From positions 620,001 through 684,000 of the forward strand of contig CAWGTB010000001.1 of NCBI GenBank assembly GCA_963825405.1: a stretch of DNA of 64,000 nt, written 5' to 3'. Positions 11,304-19,751 of the stretch are shown here, one piece after another. Below the pieces are notes generated by a model. That model ran no database searches. It was not told where the DNA came from and saw nothing but the letters and a program-made list of their open reading frames with translations. This DNA is from JACPNO01 sp963825405. Its GTDB lineage: Bacteria; Acidobacteriota; Terriglobia; Bryobacterales; Bryobacteraceae. Within the stretch, counting starts at the first letter, position 1, and every line of letters starts with the position of its first letter. Made by a program: the position numbers and the translations under genes.

Positions 11304-11645
11304 ATGCAGAGAATTCTGTCGTTACTGGCGTTTGCAGTGGTCTTTTCCACCTTGGCTTTGGCTGAGAGCTGGTCGGGAAGGCTGATCGACGCTTCGTGCT
11401 ACAGCCAACAGAAGAAAGCCGATGGGTGCGATGCAATGAGCACCACGACCGCTTTTGCATTAGAGGTCTCCGGGAAAGTCTACAAACTGGACGCTGCCGG
11501 CAACTCCAAGGCCTCTACGGCCTTAAAGAGCCGGGCTGATCGAGCAGCCGACCCGAACAAGCCGCAGTCGACTCAAGTCATGGCGAAGGTCGACGGAACC
11601 GAAAAAGGCGGGACCATAGCGGTCGAGAACGTTGACGTGCAGTGA
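11304..11645 (+). CDS. Small secreted protein of unknown function
   Basis: A 113-residue protein with a clear signal peptide (MQRILSLLAFAVVFSTLALAES) and a GAGGAG ribosome binding site 6 bases before the ATG. The mature part of about 90 residues begins ESWSGRLIDASCYSQQKKADGCD, with two cysteines that could pair, and then a beta-rich region (FALEVSGKVYKLDAAG). Small proteins of this type with the WSGxLIDxxC start are frequent in Acidobacteria, but no function is known to me. A rho-independent terminator follows the stop, so it is probably a single-gene transcript. Confidence 0.75.
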   Translation: MQRILSLLAFAVVFSTLALAESWSGRLIDASCYSQQKKADGCDAMSTTTAFALEVSGKVYKLDAAGNSKASTALKSRADRAADPNKPQSTQVMAKVDGTEKGGTIAVENVDVQ

Positions 11646-11662
11646 ACTGCTGCTAAGAGAAT

Positions 11663-11694
11663 GAGGGGAGCTGTACGAGGCAACTCCCCTTTTT
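11663..11694 (+). terminator. Rho-independent terminator after the small secreted protein gene
   Basis: A perfect GAGGGGAG-like stem, AGGGGAG at 11664-11670 pairing with CTCCCCT at 11684-11690, with a 13-base loop, is followed by a run of T (11690-11694). It begins about 18 bases after the stop at 11645. Confidence 0.8.
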
Positions 11695-11774
11695 CGCGCT
11701 GAGTGTTTACGGGGACCTCAGGCTGTAAATTTTGGCGAAGAAGGCAGGGGTATCGTGTGATATTCTAAGGTCAA

Positions 11775-12248
11775 ATGTGGTACCGCCACTTTCCTCACCA
11801 GGTGAGGAGTTTTCTCTTCACTGTATTCCTGTTTGGAGCTTTTGTCGGCAGCTGCCTCGCACCAGAAACTCCACGTGAACCCGATTCCGGCGCTCGCAAA
11901 CTCCTCGCCGAGAAATACGTCCGCGAGAAGTTGCCTCTTTGGCAAGGACGTCTCAAGCTGCAGGACTGGAGGATCTCCATCGTGATGAGTCACCCAGCCG
12001 CTCTGAGACAAAAGACGCTTGGGAGCATCCGCTGGGACGCAACCACCAAGACCGCTGTGATCAAGGTTCTCGATGCGTCCGACTACCATATGCCCTTGCG
12101 CGCCACATTGAAGGACATGGAGTTTACGGTCGTGCATGAATTGATCCATTTGGAACTGGCGTCTCTACCCCGCAGCGAGGCAAGCCGTAGCGAGGAAGAG
12201 CACGTGATCAACGATCTGGCAGATGCGCTGTTGCAGATGGATCGCTAA
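11775..12248 (+). CDS. Small exported HExxH protein, possible zinc metalloprotease
   Basis: A 157-residue protein with a hydrophobic N-terminus (RSFLFTVFLFGAFVGSC) that ends in a lipobox-like VGSC, suggesting a lipoprotein. The key feature is the zincin motif in VVHELIHLELASL (about residues 116-128), with H, E and H in HExxH spacing. A further acidic stretch SEEEHVINDLADAL could give the third ligand. The body resembles small zincin-fold proteins with a WRISIVM strand before the helix. Peptidase activity is inferred only from the motif. No partner gene is apparent. Confidence 0.7.
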   Translation: MWYRHFPHQVRSFLFTVFLFGAFVGSCLAPETPREPDSGARKLLAEKYVREKLPLWQGRLKLQDWRISIVMSHPAALRQKTLGSIRWDATTKTAVIKVLDASDYHMPLRATLKDMEFTVVHELIHLELASLPRSEASRSEEEHVINDLADALLQMDR

Positions 12249-12419
12249 GAGCAGACATTCTCGATCACGGATGGAGTGACCCTACGTCGATCGAAATAAT
12301 CCAACCTTCAAAGTTAGCAACTCGGAAGTCATTCACTTGTACTAAAAGCCGCCACGTCGGACCAGGCTTGTTCGGTTGCAAATCATGTGTTGCGAAAGCC
12401 GTTCCAAAGCGAGTACCCG

Positions 12420-13841
12420 ATGCCTGAAGACCAAAAAGACTTTGATCTGATCGTCATCGGAGGTGGACCTGCTGGAATGGTCGGCGCCATCACCGCAGCC
12501 GCATTCGGAAAGAGTGTGGCGGTGGTCGATAGTCACCCTGAACTGGGAGGCGCTGGCGCCAATACGGGTACGGTTCCCAGTAAGACGCTGCGGGAAACGG
12601 CGCTGGCCCTCTCGGGAATGAGATCGCGCAATCTTTTCGGAGTAGATCTTTCCCTGCGCAGAGAAGCGACCGTAGCTGACTTCCTTCGGCACGAACAAAA
12701 CGTAAAAGCAGGCCTGAATCACGATTTGTCGCAGAGGATGGCAACGTCGCACATTTCCGTCTATTGCGGAACGGGATCGTTTGAGAACTCCCATACTGTC
12801 CGGGTTCGGCCACTGGCAGAGGGAGATCCGAACTTGTTGTTGCGAGGGCAGCATATCCTGATCGCGATCGGGTCAGTTCCGGTTCGCCCCGAAGGCTTCC
12901 CCTTCGACAATGCGGAAATTTACGATTCGGACACAATCCTCGATCTGCGACGTCTGCCCGGGAAAATGGCGGTGATAGGCGCTGGCGTAATCGGCTGCGA
13001 GTACGCTTGCACTTTTGCCGCGCTCGGAACCGCAGTTCACATCGTCGATGGGCGCGAGGCGCTGCTTTCGTTTCTGGACGTTGAAGTCGCACGTGTCTTA
13101 GCCCGCGCGATGGAAGAGAACGGAATTGTTTTTCATTGGAAGGAGCAAGTGAGCAAGTGCGAGCCGGGGGCATCAAGCCAGGTCGCATTGACTTTGCGCT
13201 CGGGGCAAACGCTCAGCGTCGATGCGGTTCTGGTTGCAGCCGGCAGGAAAAGCAACGTGGCCACGCTCAACCTCGGCGCCGCCGGGGTGGCCGCGGGAGA
13301 GCATGGCGTCATAGCCGTGGACGATCTCTACCGGACGAACGTCCCCCACATATTCGCGGCTGGCGACGTGATTGGCTTTCCGGCACTCGCTTCGACCAGT
13401 ATGGAGCAGGCGCGCCGTGCCGTGAGGCACGCTTTCGGTGTAGATCTCGCCGGCCGCGCATCGGGTCGGTTTCCTACCGGGGTTTATACGATTCCCGAGG
13501 TGAGTATGGTGGGCGATACGGAAGAGTGTTTGGTGCGTGACGGTGTCAACTACATCGTGGGGCGCGCTCCCTACTTTTCGAGCGCGCGCGGCCGGATCAT
13601 CGGCGATTCCAGCGGTTTCCTGAAACTGCTGTTCCGGCGCGACGACTTGAAATTACTCGGTGTGCATGCGATCGGAGAACAGGCAACCGAACTCGTCCAT
13701 GTGGGGCTGATGGCATTGTTGACCGATTCCGGCGTAGCAATATTCGATGAAGCGTGCTTCAATATTCCAACACTCGGTGCCCTTTATAAGGTCGCCGCGT
13801 TGGATGCGATGACCACGGCCGCGCGGTCCGGGTCCGTCTGA
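12420..13841 (+). CDS. sthA: Soluble pyridine nucleotide transhydrogenase-like flavoprotein (Si-specific)
   Basis: A 473-residue FAD/NAD(P) oxidoreductase of the dihydrolipoamide dehydrogenase superfamily, close in length to SthA. It has the FAD site IGGGPAGM near the N-terminus, the NAD(P) site VIGAGVIGCEYA, and IFAAGDVIGFPALASTSMEQ before the C-terminal dimerisation domain. The place where disulfide reductases carry CxxxxC reads ANTGTVPSKTLRETA: both redox cysteines are missing, as expected for a transhydrogenase rather than a lipoamide or mercuric reductase. The likely reaction is NADPH + NAD+ to NADP+ + NADH in the cytosol. The ATG at 12420 is preferred over the GTG at 12387. A related, uncharacterised flavoprotein cannot be excluded. 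Confidence 0.82.
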   Translation: MPEDQKDFDLIVIGGGPAGMVGAITAAAFGKSVAVVDSHPELGGAGANTGTVPSKTLRETALALSGMRSRNLFGVDLSLRREATVADFLRHEQNVKAGLNHDLSQRMATSHISVYCGTGSFENSHTVRVRPLAEGDPNLLLRGQHILIAIGSVPVRPEGFPFDNAEIYDSDTILDLRRLPGKMAVIGAGVIGCEYACTFAALGTAVHIVDGREALLSFLDVEVARVLARAMEENGIVFHWKEQVSKCEPGASSQVALTLRSGQTLSVDAVLVAAGRKSNVATLNLGAAGVAAGEHGVIAVDDLYRTNVPHIFAAGDVIGFPALASTSMEQARRAVRHAFGVDLAGRASGRFPTGVYTIPEVSMVGDTEECLVRDGVNYIVGRAPYFSSARGRIIGDSSGFLKLLFRRDDLKLLGVHAIGEQATELVHVGLMALLTDSGVAIFDEACFNIPTLGALYKVAALDAMTTAARSGSV

Positions 13842-13972
13842 CGGCTATTATTCGCCTCTGTCGCCACGCGTTTCAGCGTATGATCGTGTGGATCTCGAGC
13901 CATGCGAGAAAGTCTGCAAGTTTTGACAGGCGGGCCGTCGTCAAGGTGCGGTAGGTCTTGAACCGGGCAGAC

Positions 13973-15541
13973 ATGCTGCGGCGCGCGACGGCGAGGTCCC
14001 ATCCCTGGGACATGGTGATTGTCGGCGGGGGCGCGACCGGCGTCGGCGTCGCCGTGGACGCTGCTTCCCGCGGCTACGAAGTTCTGCTGCTGGAGCAAAG
14101 CGATTTCGGCAAAGGCACTTCCAGCCGCAGCACCAAACTGGTGCACGGCGGCGTGCGCTACCTCGAGCAAGGCAACATTCCGCTGGTGATCGAGGCGTTG
14201 AAAGAGCGCGGGCTTCTACGCCGCAATGCGCCGCATTTGGTGCGCGATCTGGCTTTCGTCGTACCGAGCTACGACTGGTGGGAAGCGCCGTTCTTTGGCT
14301 TGGGCCTCAAGATCTACGATCTGCTGTCGGGCCGGTACGGCTTCGGACCGTCGCAGATTCTGTCGCGGGAAGAAACCCTCGCGCGCCTCCCCACCATCAA
14401 GACCGAGGGATTACTGGGAGGCGTGGTTTACTACGACGGCCAGTTCGATGATGCGCGCCTGCTCATCAATCTGGTGGCTACGGCGGCCGAACAGGGCGCC
14501 ACCCCGCTTAATTACGCCGCGGTCACCGCCGTGACGCGGGACGCCGAGGGCTTTCTGGATGGCGTGCTGGCGCTCGATGCCGAGAGCGGGCGGGAATTCC
14601 GGGCAAGCGCCCGCGTGGTGATCAACGCCGCCGGACCCTTTGCCGATAGCGTGCGCCGCCTCGCGGATCCAGGCACTGCGCCACTGCTCGCCCCGAGCCA
14701 GGGCATTCATCTGGTCCTTGATCGCTCTTTTTTGCCGGGCGAGAGCGCGATCATGGTTCCTCACACCAGCGACGGACGCGTGTTGTTCGCCATCCCCTGG
14801 CATGGCCACACGCTAGTGGGCACTACGGATACACCCGTCGAGGAAGCTTCGCTCGAACCGGTGGCGCTCGAAGCGGAAATCGATTTCGTCCTGCGCACTG
14901 CCGCGGCTTATCTCGAGCGGGCGCCGGCACGCGACGACGTCTTGAGCGTGTTTGCCGGAATCAGGCCCTTGGTCAAGACCGCTGGCGCGAAGAACACCGC
15001 CGCGCTTTCGCGTGGCCACACCATCCATGTCGATACCACGGGGTTGCTTACGATTTGCGGTGGTAAATGGACCACGTACCGGCGTATGGCCGAAGACTGC
15101 GTCAACCAGGCTGCCACGCTGGCCGGCCTTCCGGAAAAACCATGCGTCACGCGCGGCCTCGCCATCCATGGATTCGACGAACACGCCGCCGCGTTCGGCG
15201 AGTTGGCTGTCTATGGTTCGGACGCACCCGCCATTCAGGAGCTGATTCGCGACGATGCTCGCCTAGGCGAGCGCCTGCATCCGGCTTTGCCCTATTGCAG
15301 CGCGGAGGTGGTTTGGGCGGTACGCAATGAAATGGCGCGCACGGTGGAAGATGCGTTGGCGAGGCGCACGCGAGCGTTGTTTCTGAATGCCCGGGCAGCA
15401 ATCGCAATGGCGCCACGGGTTGCCGAGCTGATGGCTCGCGAACTGGGGCGCGACGCTGCGTGGGAGGCAGGGCAGGTGCGCGCGTTTGAGGAGGTGGCGC
15501 GAAAGTACTTGACGCTCAAGGCGCCTTTTGAGAGTTCGTGA
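13973..15541 (+). CDS. glpD: Aerobic glycerol-3-phosphate dehydrogenase
   Basis: About 522 residues, normal for the family. The FAD-binding start MVIVGGGATGVGVAVDAA is followed by the GlpD signature SSRSTKLVHGGVRYLEQG. Further on come PSQGIHLVLDRSFLP and FAIPWHGHTLVGTTDTPV, and a C-terminal cap domain with CSAEVVWAVRNEMARTVEDAL. It oxidises sn-glycerol 3-phosphate to dihydroxyacetone phosphate and passes electrons to quinones at the inner membrane. No glpF, glpK or glpR gene lies next to it. A TTG at 13958 is an alternative start that adds five residues. Confidence 0.93.
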   Translation: MLRRATARSHPWDMVIVGGGATGVGVAVDAASRGYEVLLLEQSDFGKGTSSRSTKLVHGGVRYLEQGNIPLVIEALKERGLLRRNAPHLVRDLAFVVPSYDWWEAPFFGLGLKIYDLLSGRYGFGPSQILSREETLARLPTIKTEGLLGGVVYYDGQFDDARLLINLVATAAEQGATPLNYAAVTAVTRDAEGFLDGVLALDAESGREFRASARVVINAAGPFADSVRRLADPGTAPLLAPSQGIHLVLDRSFLPGESAIMVPHTSDGRVLFAIPWHGHTLVGTTDTPVEEASLEPVALEAEIDFVLRTAAAYLERAPARDDVLSVFAGIRPLVKTAGAKNTAALSRGHTIHVDTTGLLTICGGKWTTYRRMAEDCVNQAATLAGLPEKPCVTRGLAIHGFDEHAAAFGELAVYGSDAPAIQELIRDDARLGERLHPALPYCSAEVVWAVRNEMARTVEDALARRTRALFLNARAAIAMAPRVAELMARELGRDAAWEAGQVRAFEEVARKYLTLKAPFESS

Positions 15542-15624
15542 CCTTATCGGACCTATGAACGGTATGATCACATTGGCTTGGACATCCGCAAAAAGAGCAT
15601 CGCTGCTGCACCGAAAGGGACCCA

Positions 15625-16230
15625 TTGACCCCAACCACGCAGGACCTGATAGACCGCATCAAGACGCTGGAGCGGGAGCTGGAAGAGAAACTGGAAGAAA
15701 AAGAGCAGGCTTTCCGCTACCGTTGGTTGCGCGGTAAAGCTAAATTTGAAGATGAGGCTCTTCGCCAGCACAAAAAACTAAAGGTCGGACTGCTGGGATA
15801 TGTCCTGCATGGCCGCGCCATGGCGGTGCTGACAGCCCCGCTGATCTATCTCTGCGTTGTTCCGTTCGCGTTGCTCGATTTTTCCTTGTCGATCTACCAG
15901 GCTGTCTGTTTCTCCGCCTATGGTATTCCCAAGGTCAGGCGAGGGGATTATATCTTCTTCGATCGGGGACGCCTAGTTTACCTTAACTTTCTGGAACGCT
16001 TGAACTGCGCCTACTGCTCCTATGCTAACGGTCTCTGCGGGTATGCTACGGAGATTGCGGCGCGAACGGAACAGCATTGGTGCCCCATCAAGCATGCGCA
16101 GCGCCTGCGCTCTCCCCATTCGCGCTACCAGCGGTTCTTCGCTTACGGTGACGCCGAACGCTACCATCGCGAACTGGAGCGTGTTCGTAACGACTTCGTC
16201 GATATCAAGACGATCGTGCCGAAGCCTTGA
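15625..16230 (+). CDS. Conserved cysteine-containing membrane protein of unknown function
   Basis: A 201-residue protein that opens with a charged coiled coil (DRIKTLERELEEKLEEKEQ), followed by a hydrophobic segment (AVLTAPLIYLCVVPFALLDFSLSIYQAVCF, long enough for one or two helices). A conserved-looking C-terminal part carries CAYCSYANGLCGYATEI and EQHWCPIKHAQR. The four or five cysteines plus His/Tyr suggest a metal or redox centre on the membrane surface, but no characterised family comes to mind. The start is taken as TTG with a GAAAGGGA element upstream. It lies 83 bases after glpD in the same direction and converges on a coiled-coil gene with a 1-base gap. Confidence 0.75.
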   Translation: MTPTTQDLIDRIKTLERELEEKLEEKEQAFRYRWLRGKAKFEDEALRQHKKLKVGLLGYVLHGRAMAVLTAPLIYLCVVPFALLDFSLSIYQAVCFSAYGIPKVRRGDYIFFDRGRLVYLNFLERLNCAYCSYANGLCGYATEIAARTEQHWCPIKHAQRLRSPHSRYQRFFAYGDAERYHRELERVRNDFVDIKTIVPKP

Positions 16231-16231
16231 G

Positions 16232-16996
16232 TTATAAGCCGTTCGTGGGCGCGGGAGCCGGGTAAGCTCTTAGCCTCGCCAAACCATCCACCAGTTGCTC
16301 GATTTCGGTTTCGCGATGGGCATAAGTGGCGCACATGGAACGCAGTGCGGCCGCTTGCTTGTCCAACCGCTCTACGATCGCATCCACTCGCGAGCAAAGG
16401 CCGGAAAGGGTACCCTTGACGGCGGCGATGTCTTCCTGGTGAACACCCAGCTCTTTGAAGATCACGTCCATCCGTTCGGAAACCGAAGCCGAAAACTCGC
16501 CCGTCTCCTTGCGGAGAGTGGCCAGTTCCGCGTCCTGCCGTGCCTGGGATTCCTGCATGGATACGGCCGCAGCGGACAACTGCTGGCACTTGTCCTGGAC
16601 CAAAAGGTTCATCGACCGTTGTTCCGAGATAGCGTCGGTCAGGTCTTGGAAGCCAGCTTGCAGAGTATCGAGGCGGCGGCCAACTGTATCTCCTACTTTG
16701 CGAGTCTCGCTGGCGATATGATTTTCCAGCCCGCGGATCGCAACCACCAGCACGCTGGCGAGGCCATACGCAACGTTGTCCACGAGTGGCGCCAATGTCA
16801 GGTCCTGGCCGACATCCTTGGGAATACCAAGGAAGGTGCGCCGCAATTCTTCCGTCCCCGATCCCAGGTTCTCTGGGACGGGTTTATTTGCCTGTCCGTT
16901 CTCGATCGCTGATGCAGGGCTCGCAGCGTCCGTTTTTCGCGGACGAAATACCGCCTCTTCCAGCCTGTGTTCGATCTCGATTCCATTCGTTGCCAT
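16232..16996 (-). CDS. Coiled-coil protein at the end of the pseudokinase operon
   Basis: A 254-residue protein with a disordered N-terminus (KTDAASPASAIENGQANKPVP) and then almost continuous helix with heptad repeats from about residue 85 to 240 (SETRKVGDTVGRRLDTLQAG; ERMDVIFKELGVHQEDIAAV). A weak hydrophobic stretch (NVAYGLASVLVVAIRG) could touch the membrane. AAAGGAAA before the ATG is a good ribosome binding site. It follows the TPR gene by 24 bases and is the last gene of the minus-strand operon. It could serve as a scaffold or ParA-linked structural protein; this is inference from context. Confidence 0.75.
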   Translation of the reverse strand: MATNGIEIEHRLEEAVFRPRKTDAASPASAIENGQANKPVPENLGSGTEELRRTFLGIPKDVGQDLTLAPLVDNVAYGLASVLVVAIRGLENHIASETRKVGDTVGRRLDTLQAGFQDLTDAISEQRSMNLLVQDKCQQLSAAAVSMQESQARQDAELATLRKETGEFSASVSERMDVIFKELGVHQEDIAAVKGTLSGLCSRVDAIVERLDKQAAALRSMCATYAHRETEIEQLVDGLARLRAYPAPAPTNGL

Positions 16997-17020
16997 AGTC
17001 TTTTCCTTTCTTGTTTGTGA

Positions 17021-18583
17021 TCACACTAAGAAATGTTCTGCCAGCTCTACGTGGCCCCGGAGGGCGGCCTGCCAGCTCGCATGCGCTTCCTCGGGTTTTC
17101 CTAAAGTCATCAAGGCGTGACCCAGGTTCAACAAGGCCTGCGGAAAGTCGGGCTTGTGGCCGAGAGCCTGGCGATAATATCCGACTGCCTCAGGGGCGCG
17201 ACCTTGCTTTTGCAATACCAAACCAGTGTTGTAGAGCAGATCCGGGCTGGGCTCTCCGAGTTCCCGTAGCTGCGCATGGAGCGCTGAAACCTTCTCGAAG
17301 TCCTTATGTTCTAAAGCAATCGCCACCAGGATGCGCAGGGCCTCGACGGACGCCGGGGTGGCGATCAGCACCTGGCGAAGAGCCTCCTTGGCCGAGGCGA
17401 GATTTCCAACCTTCCACTGGGCAATACCGAGGTTCAGCAACACTTCGGGGCCTTGTTTTTGGAGGTTCGGGCAACACTCAAAGGCTCGAATACACCCGGG
17501 ATAATCGCCGAGTTGAAGGCGAACGTAGCCCAGGCGAAACCAGGCATCTTCAGCCTCCGGATGCTGCGCCACCAAATTTGAATAAAGCTTCGCAGCCTCG
17601 CTCAATTCCTGTCTTCGTTCGAAGAGCAGAGCCAGGTTCCAAAGAGCGGCCTTTAGCGCCGGATCCAGCGCCAGGACTTTCTCGTAAGACTCCCTCGCGG
17701 GCTCCCATTGTTCGAGCTCGTGAAGTACCGTACCCAACCCCAGGTATGCCTCCGACGATCCAGGATTCAATGTCACGGCCCGTGAATAGGCATCGGCTGC
17801 ATCCTGAAAACGGCCCAGCTTTTGGAGCGCGACACCGCAGTTGAACCAGCCAGCGAAATGATTAGGATGGCTTTCGATCAATGCCTTGTAAAGGCGGACG
17901 GCGCCGTCATAATCCCGGCTTGCGGCCGCAGCCAGCGCCAGGCACTCCAGAGCCTCTGCCGAATCTGGGCGGACCTCCAGAAGACGGTGGGAACATTGGA
18001 TGAGCAGTTCGTAATCGCCCACCGTGATTGCCAATGCGAGGGTGTTGGCGAGCAACTCTTCCGACTGAGGATCGCGCGATAGAAGGAGATGGTAAAGCTC
18101 CGAGGCCTCGGCGTGCCGGTTCAGAAGCTGCAGGGCCGCGGCTTTACCCCGCAGCGCAGCCTCGCGAAAGGGCTGGCGTTCCAGGCATTTTTCGAACGCG
18201 TCCAGGGCGTCTTGCGGCTGCTGCAAGTGAAGCAGGGAAATCCCAAGGCCCAAGTGCGCTCCCGCGCGTCTCGGGTCTTTCTCGGTCGCCTTGCGAAACG
18301 CCTTGGCAGCCTGCTCCCAGTCGCCAAGTTTTTCCCAACATACGGCCCGGTTGTAGTGGGCGATTGAATCGTCTTCAGTCAACCGCAGCACACTTTCGTA
18401 GGCCGTCGCTGCAGCTTCGAATTGCCCCAATTCAAAATGGAGGTGGCCAATCGCACCATACAGCTTCGGAGATTGGTCACCGGCGTCCCGGGCATGGCAG
18501 AGTTCGGCGAGGGCGCCCTCGACATTTCCAGTCATTTGGAGGGAAGCGGCCTTGACTATTGATTCTGTAAGAGTCGCACTCAT
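17021..18583 (-). CDS. TPR-repeat protein (520 aa)
   Basis: Nearly the whole protein is tetratricopeptide repeats, roughly 13-14 units of 34 residues, with consensus pieces such as NPGSSEAYLGLGTVLHELEQ and AYSRAVTLNPGS. There is no signal peptide or membrane segment, so it is cytosolic. Its start codon overlaps the stop of the preceding small gene (ATGA). As a repeat scaffold it probably binds a protein partner, perhaps the TPR/coiled-coil part of the pseudokinase encoded at the head of the same operon. Confidence 0.88.
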   Translation of the reverse strand: MSATLTESIVKAASLQMTGNVEGALAELCHARDAGDQSPKLYGAIGHLHFELGQFEAAATAYESVLRLTEDDSIAHYNRAVCWEKLGDWEQAAKAFRKATEKDPRRAGAHLGLGISLLHLQQPQDALDAFEKCLERQPFREAALRGKAAALQLLNRHAEASELYHLLLSRDPQSEELLANTLALAITVGDYELLIQCSHRLLEVRPDSAEALECLALAAAASRDYDGAVRLYKALIESHPNHFAGWFNCGVALQKLGRFQDAADAYSRAVTLNPGSSEAYLGLGTVLHELEQWEPARESYEKVLALDPALKAALWNLALLFERRQELSEAAKLYSNLVAQHPEAEDAWFRLGYVRLQLGDYPGCIRAFECCPNLQKQGPEVLLNLGIAQWKVGNLASAKEALRQVLIATPASVEALRILVAIALEHKDFEKVSALHAQLRELGEPSPDLLYNTGLVLQKQGRAPEAVGYYRQALGHKPDFPQALLNLGHALMTLGKPEEAHASWQAALRGHVELAEHFLV

Positions 18584-19026
18584 TGATTGCCTTCTTTTCG
18601 ACCATGTTCACGACAATGCTCACGGGGATCCCAGCCCAGAGGCTGCAGTCCGCTTTTCGGAAGCACTAGGGCCAGATCGGGTGTAAGCGGATTACACTCG
18701 CTGTCCAGCGACTGCGCCCGAGAAACCGGCGTGACGCCGGGATTCAAGAAATCGCCAACTGGAACCCGGAGGTGACGTTCGATCGACAGTCCGCTCGAAT
18801 CAGGAATTGCCGGCCGCAATGCCGGCTGCAACCACACGATAGGATGCGCAGGCCACATCGGCGCGTCCTGAGGCCGAGTCTCCACCGGGAGTAAACGCGC
18901 CAACTCCTGTCCGTAAGGACTTGCTCCCGAGCTAACATCGGACACAGGCATGGAGCGCGGGCGTGTCCCATTGGTTCCCGCCGCCGTCCCGTTCTTCGCT
19001 AAGCGTCGCAATTTTGTTGGGCTCAT
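18580..19026 (-). CDS. Small hypothetical protein coupled to ParA
   Basis: A 148-residue proline- and arginine-containing protein (MSPTKLRRLAKNGTAAGTNG) with little predicted secondary structure and no recognised family. Both ends overlap neighbours by four bases: its start lies in the ParA stop region and its stop in the TPR start. This position makes it a credible gene despite the absence of homologues known to me. Its basic N-terminus and position next to ParA recall the small partner proteins of ParA systems that carry a short Lys/Arg stretch to stimulate the ATPase; this is a guess from context. Confidence 0.6.
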   Translation of the reverse strand: MSPTKLRRLAKNGTAAGTNGTRPRSMPVSDVSSGASPYGQELARLLPVETRPQDAPMWPAHPIVWLQPALRPAIPDSSGLSIERHLRVPVGDFLNPGVTPVSRAQSLDSECNPLTPDLALVLPKSGLQPLGWDPREHCREHGRKEGNQ

Positions 19027-19751
19027 ACCCGCAGACTCCGCTTGACGGCTATGGCGAGCGAAGTGATGTCGTAATGTGCGGAACTTTGGGGCGCGTAGTC
19101 ACCAATCCACTTGCCGGCGCCGAAAGCCTCAACAAAAGCGGTGCGCTGATGGATCGTAGGGCCTACTGTTTCACCGAAGCAGGAGAGTTGGGCCTCGATC
19201 TGACGGCCGGCATCGGTTCGGCGATCAATTTTCGACGGCACAATCAGACACCTTGGGCCTCCGCCGCGACGATTGGTTCGAGCTTGCCGGATCAACTCCA
19301 CGGCGGCTTGCGTGGCGACTAGATCCACCCCGCTGGCCGTGACAGGAATCAGTACCAGATCCGCGATCTTACCGGCTGCCTGTGAAGCTGCACCTACGTG
19401 GGCGGGGGCATCCAGCACCACGTAGCGCTCGCCTCTCGTTGCCGCCGCTCGTACGAGTCGCTCTCCGTCCTCGTCATTCTCTAAAGGCATGAATTCACCC
19501 CGGATCGGCAAACGGCCATGCTTCAACCAATGACTGGATGTTCCCTGCGAATCATTGTCCAGCAGTAGGACGGAGTCCCCATTTGAGGCCAACTGGCACG
19601 CCAGGTTTACCGCGATGGTTGATTTTCCGCAGCCCCCTTTGAGATTCACCACGGCGATCACCATGGCCGGAGCGCAGCGCGTATACTTCATCGCGCTGAA
19701 CACGAATTGAGTAACTTGGTTACTGAGTTGAGCGAGCGGTTGACTCATCAT
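19023..19751 (-). CDS. ParA/MinD-family ATPase
   Basis: About 242 residues. The deviant Walker A box VNLKGGCGKSTIAVNLA has the signature Lys of the ParA/MinD family; LLLDNDSQGTSSHWL is the Walker A' region; YVVLDAPAHVGAASQAA is the Walker B region. There is no N-terminal DNA-binding domain, so it is the short form used for positioning protein cargo as well as plasmids. Its start follows the pseudokinase stop with no gap. No ParB gene or parS-like repeats are nearby, which argues for cargo positioning rather than DNA partitioning. The first ATG is used; a start at Met2 is equivalent. Confidence 0.9.
   Translation of the reverse strand: MMSQPLAQLSNQVTQFVFSAMKYTRCAPAMVIAVVNLKGGCGKSTIAVNLACQLASNGDSVLLLDNDSQGTSSHWLKHGRLPIRGEFMPLENDEDGERLVRAAATRGERYVVLDAPAHVGAASQAAGKIADLVLIPVTASGVDLVATQAAVELIRQARTNRRGGGPRCLIVPSKIDRRTDAGRQIEAQLSCFGETVGPTIHQRTAFVEAFGAGKWIGDYAPQSSAHYDITSLAIAVKRSLRV

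Noticed and set aside
12420..13841. Dihydrolipoamide or mercuric reductase
   Set aside because: The redox-active cysteine pair is missing at the place where such reductases need it.
16295..17844. Plus-strand ORFs of 205 and 277 residues opposite the coiled-coil and TPR genes
   Set aside because: Both are antisense to well-structured proteins and have no domain or ribosome binding site.
19023..19751. Plasmid partition locus
   Set aside because: ParA is present but no ParB, replication protein or iteron-like repeats; the neighbours are envelope-type proteins.
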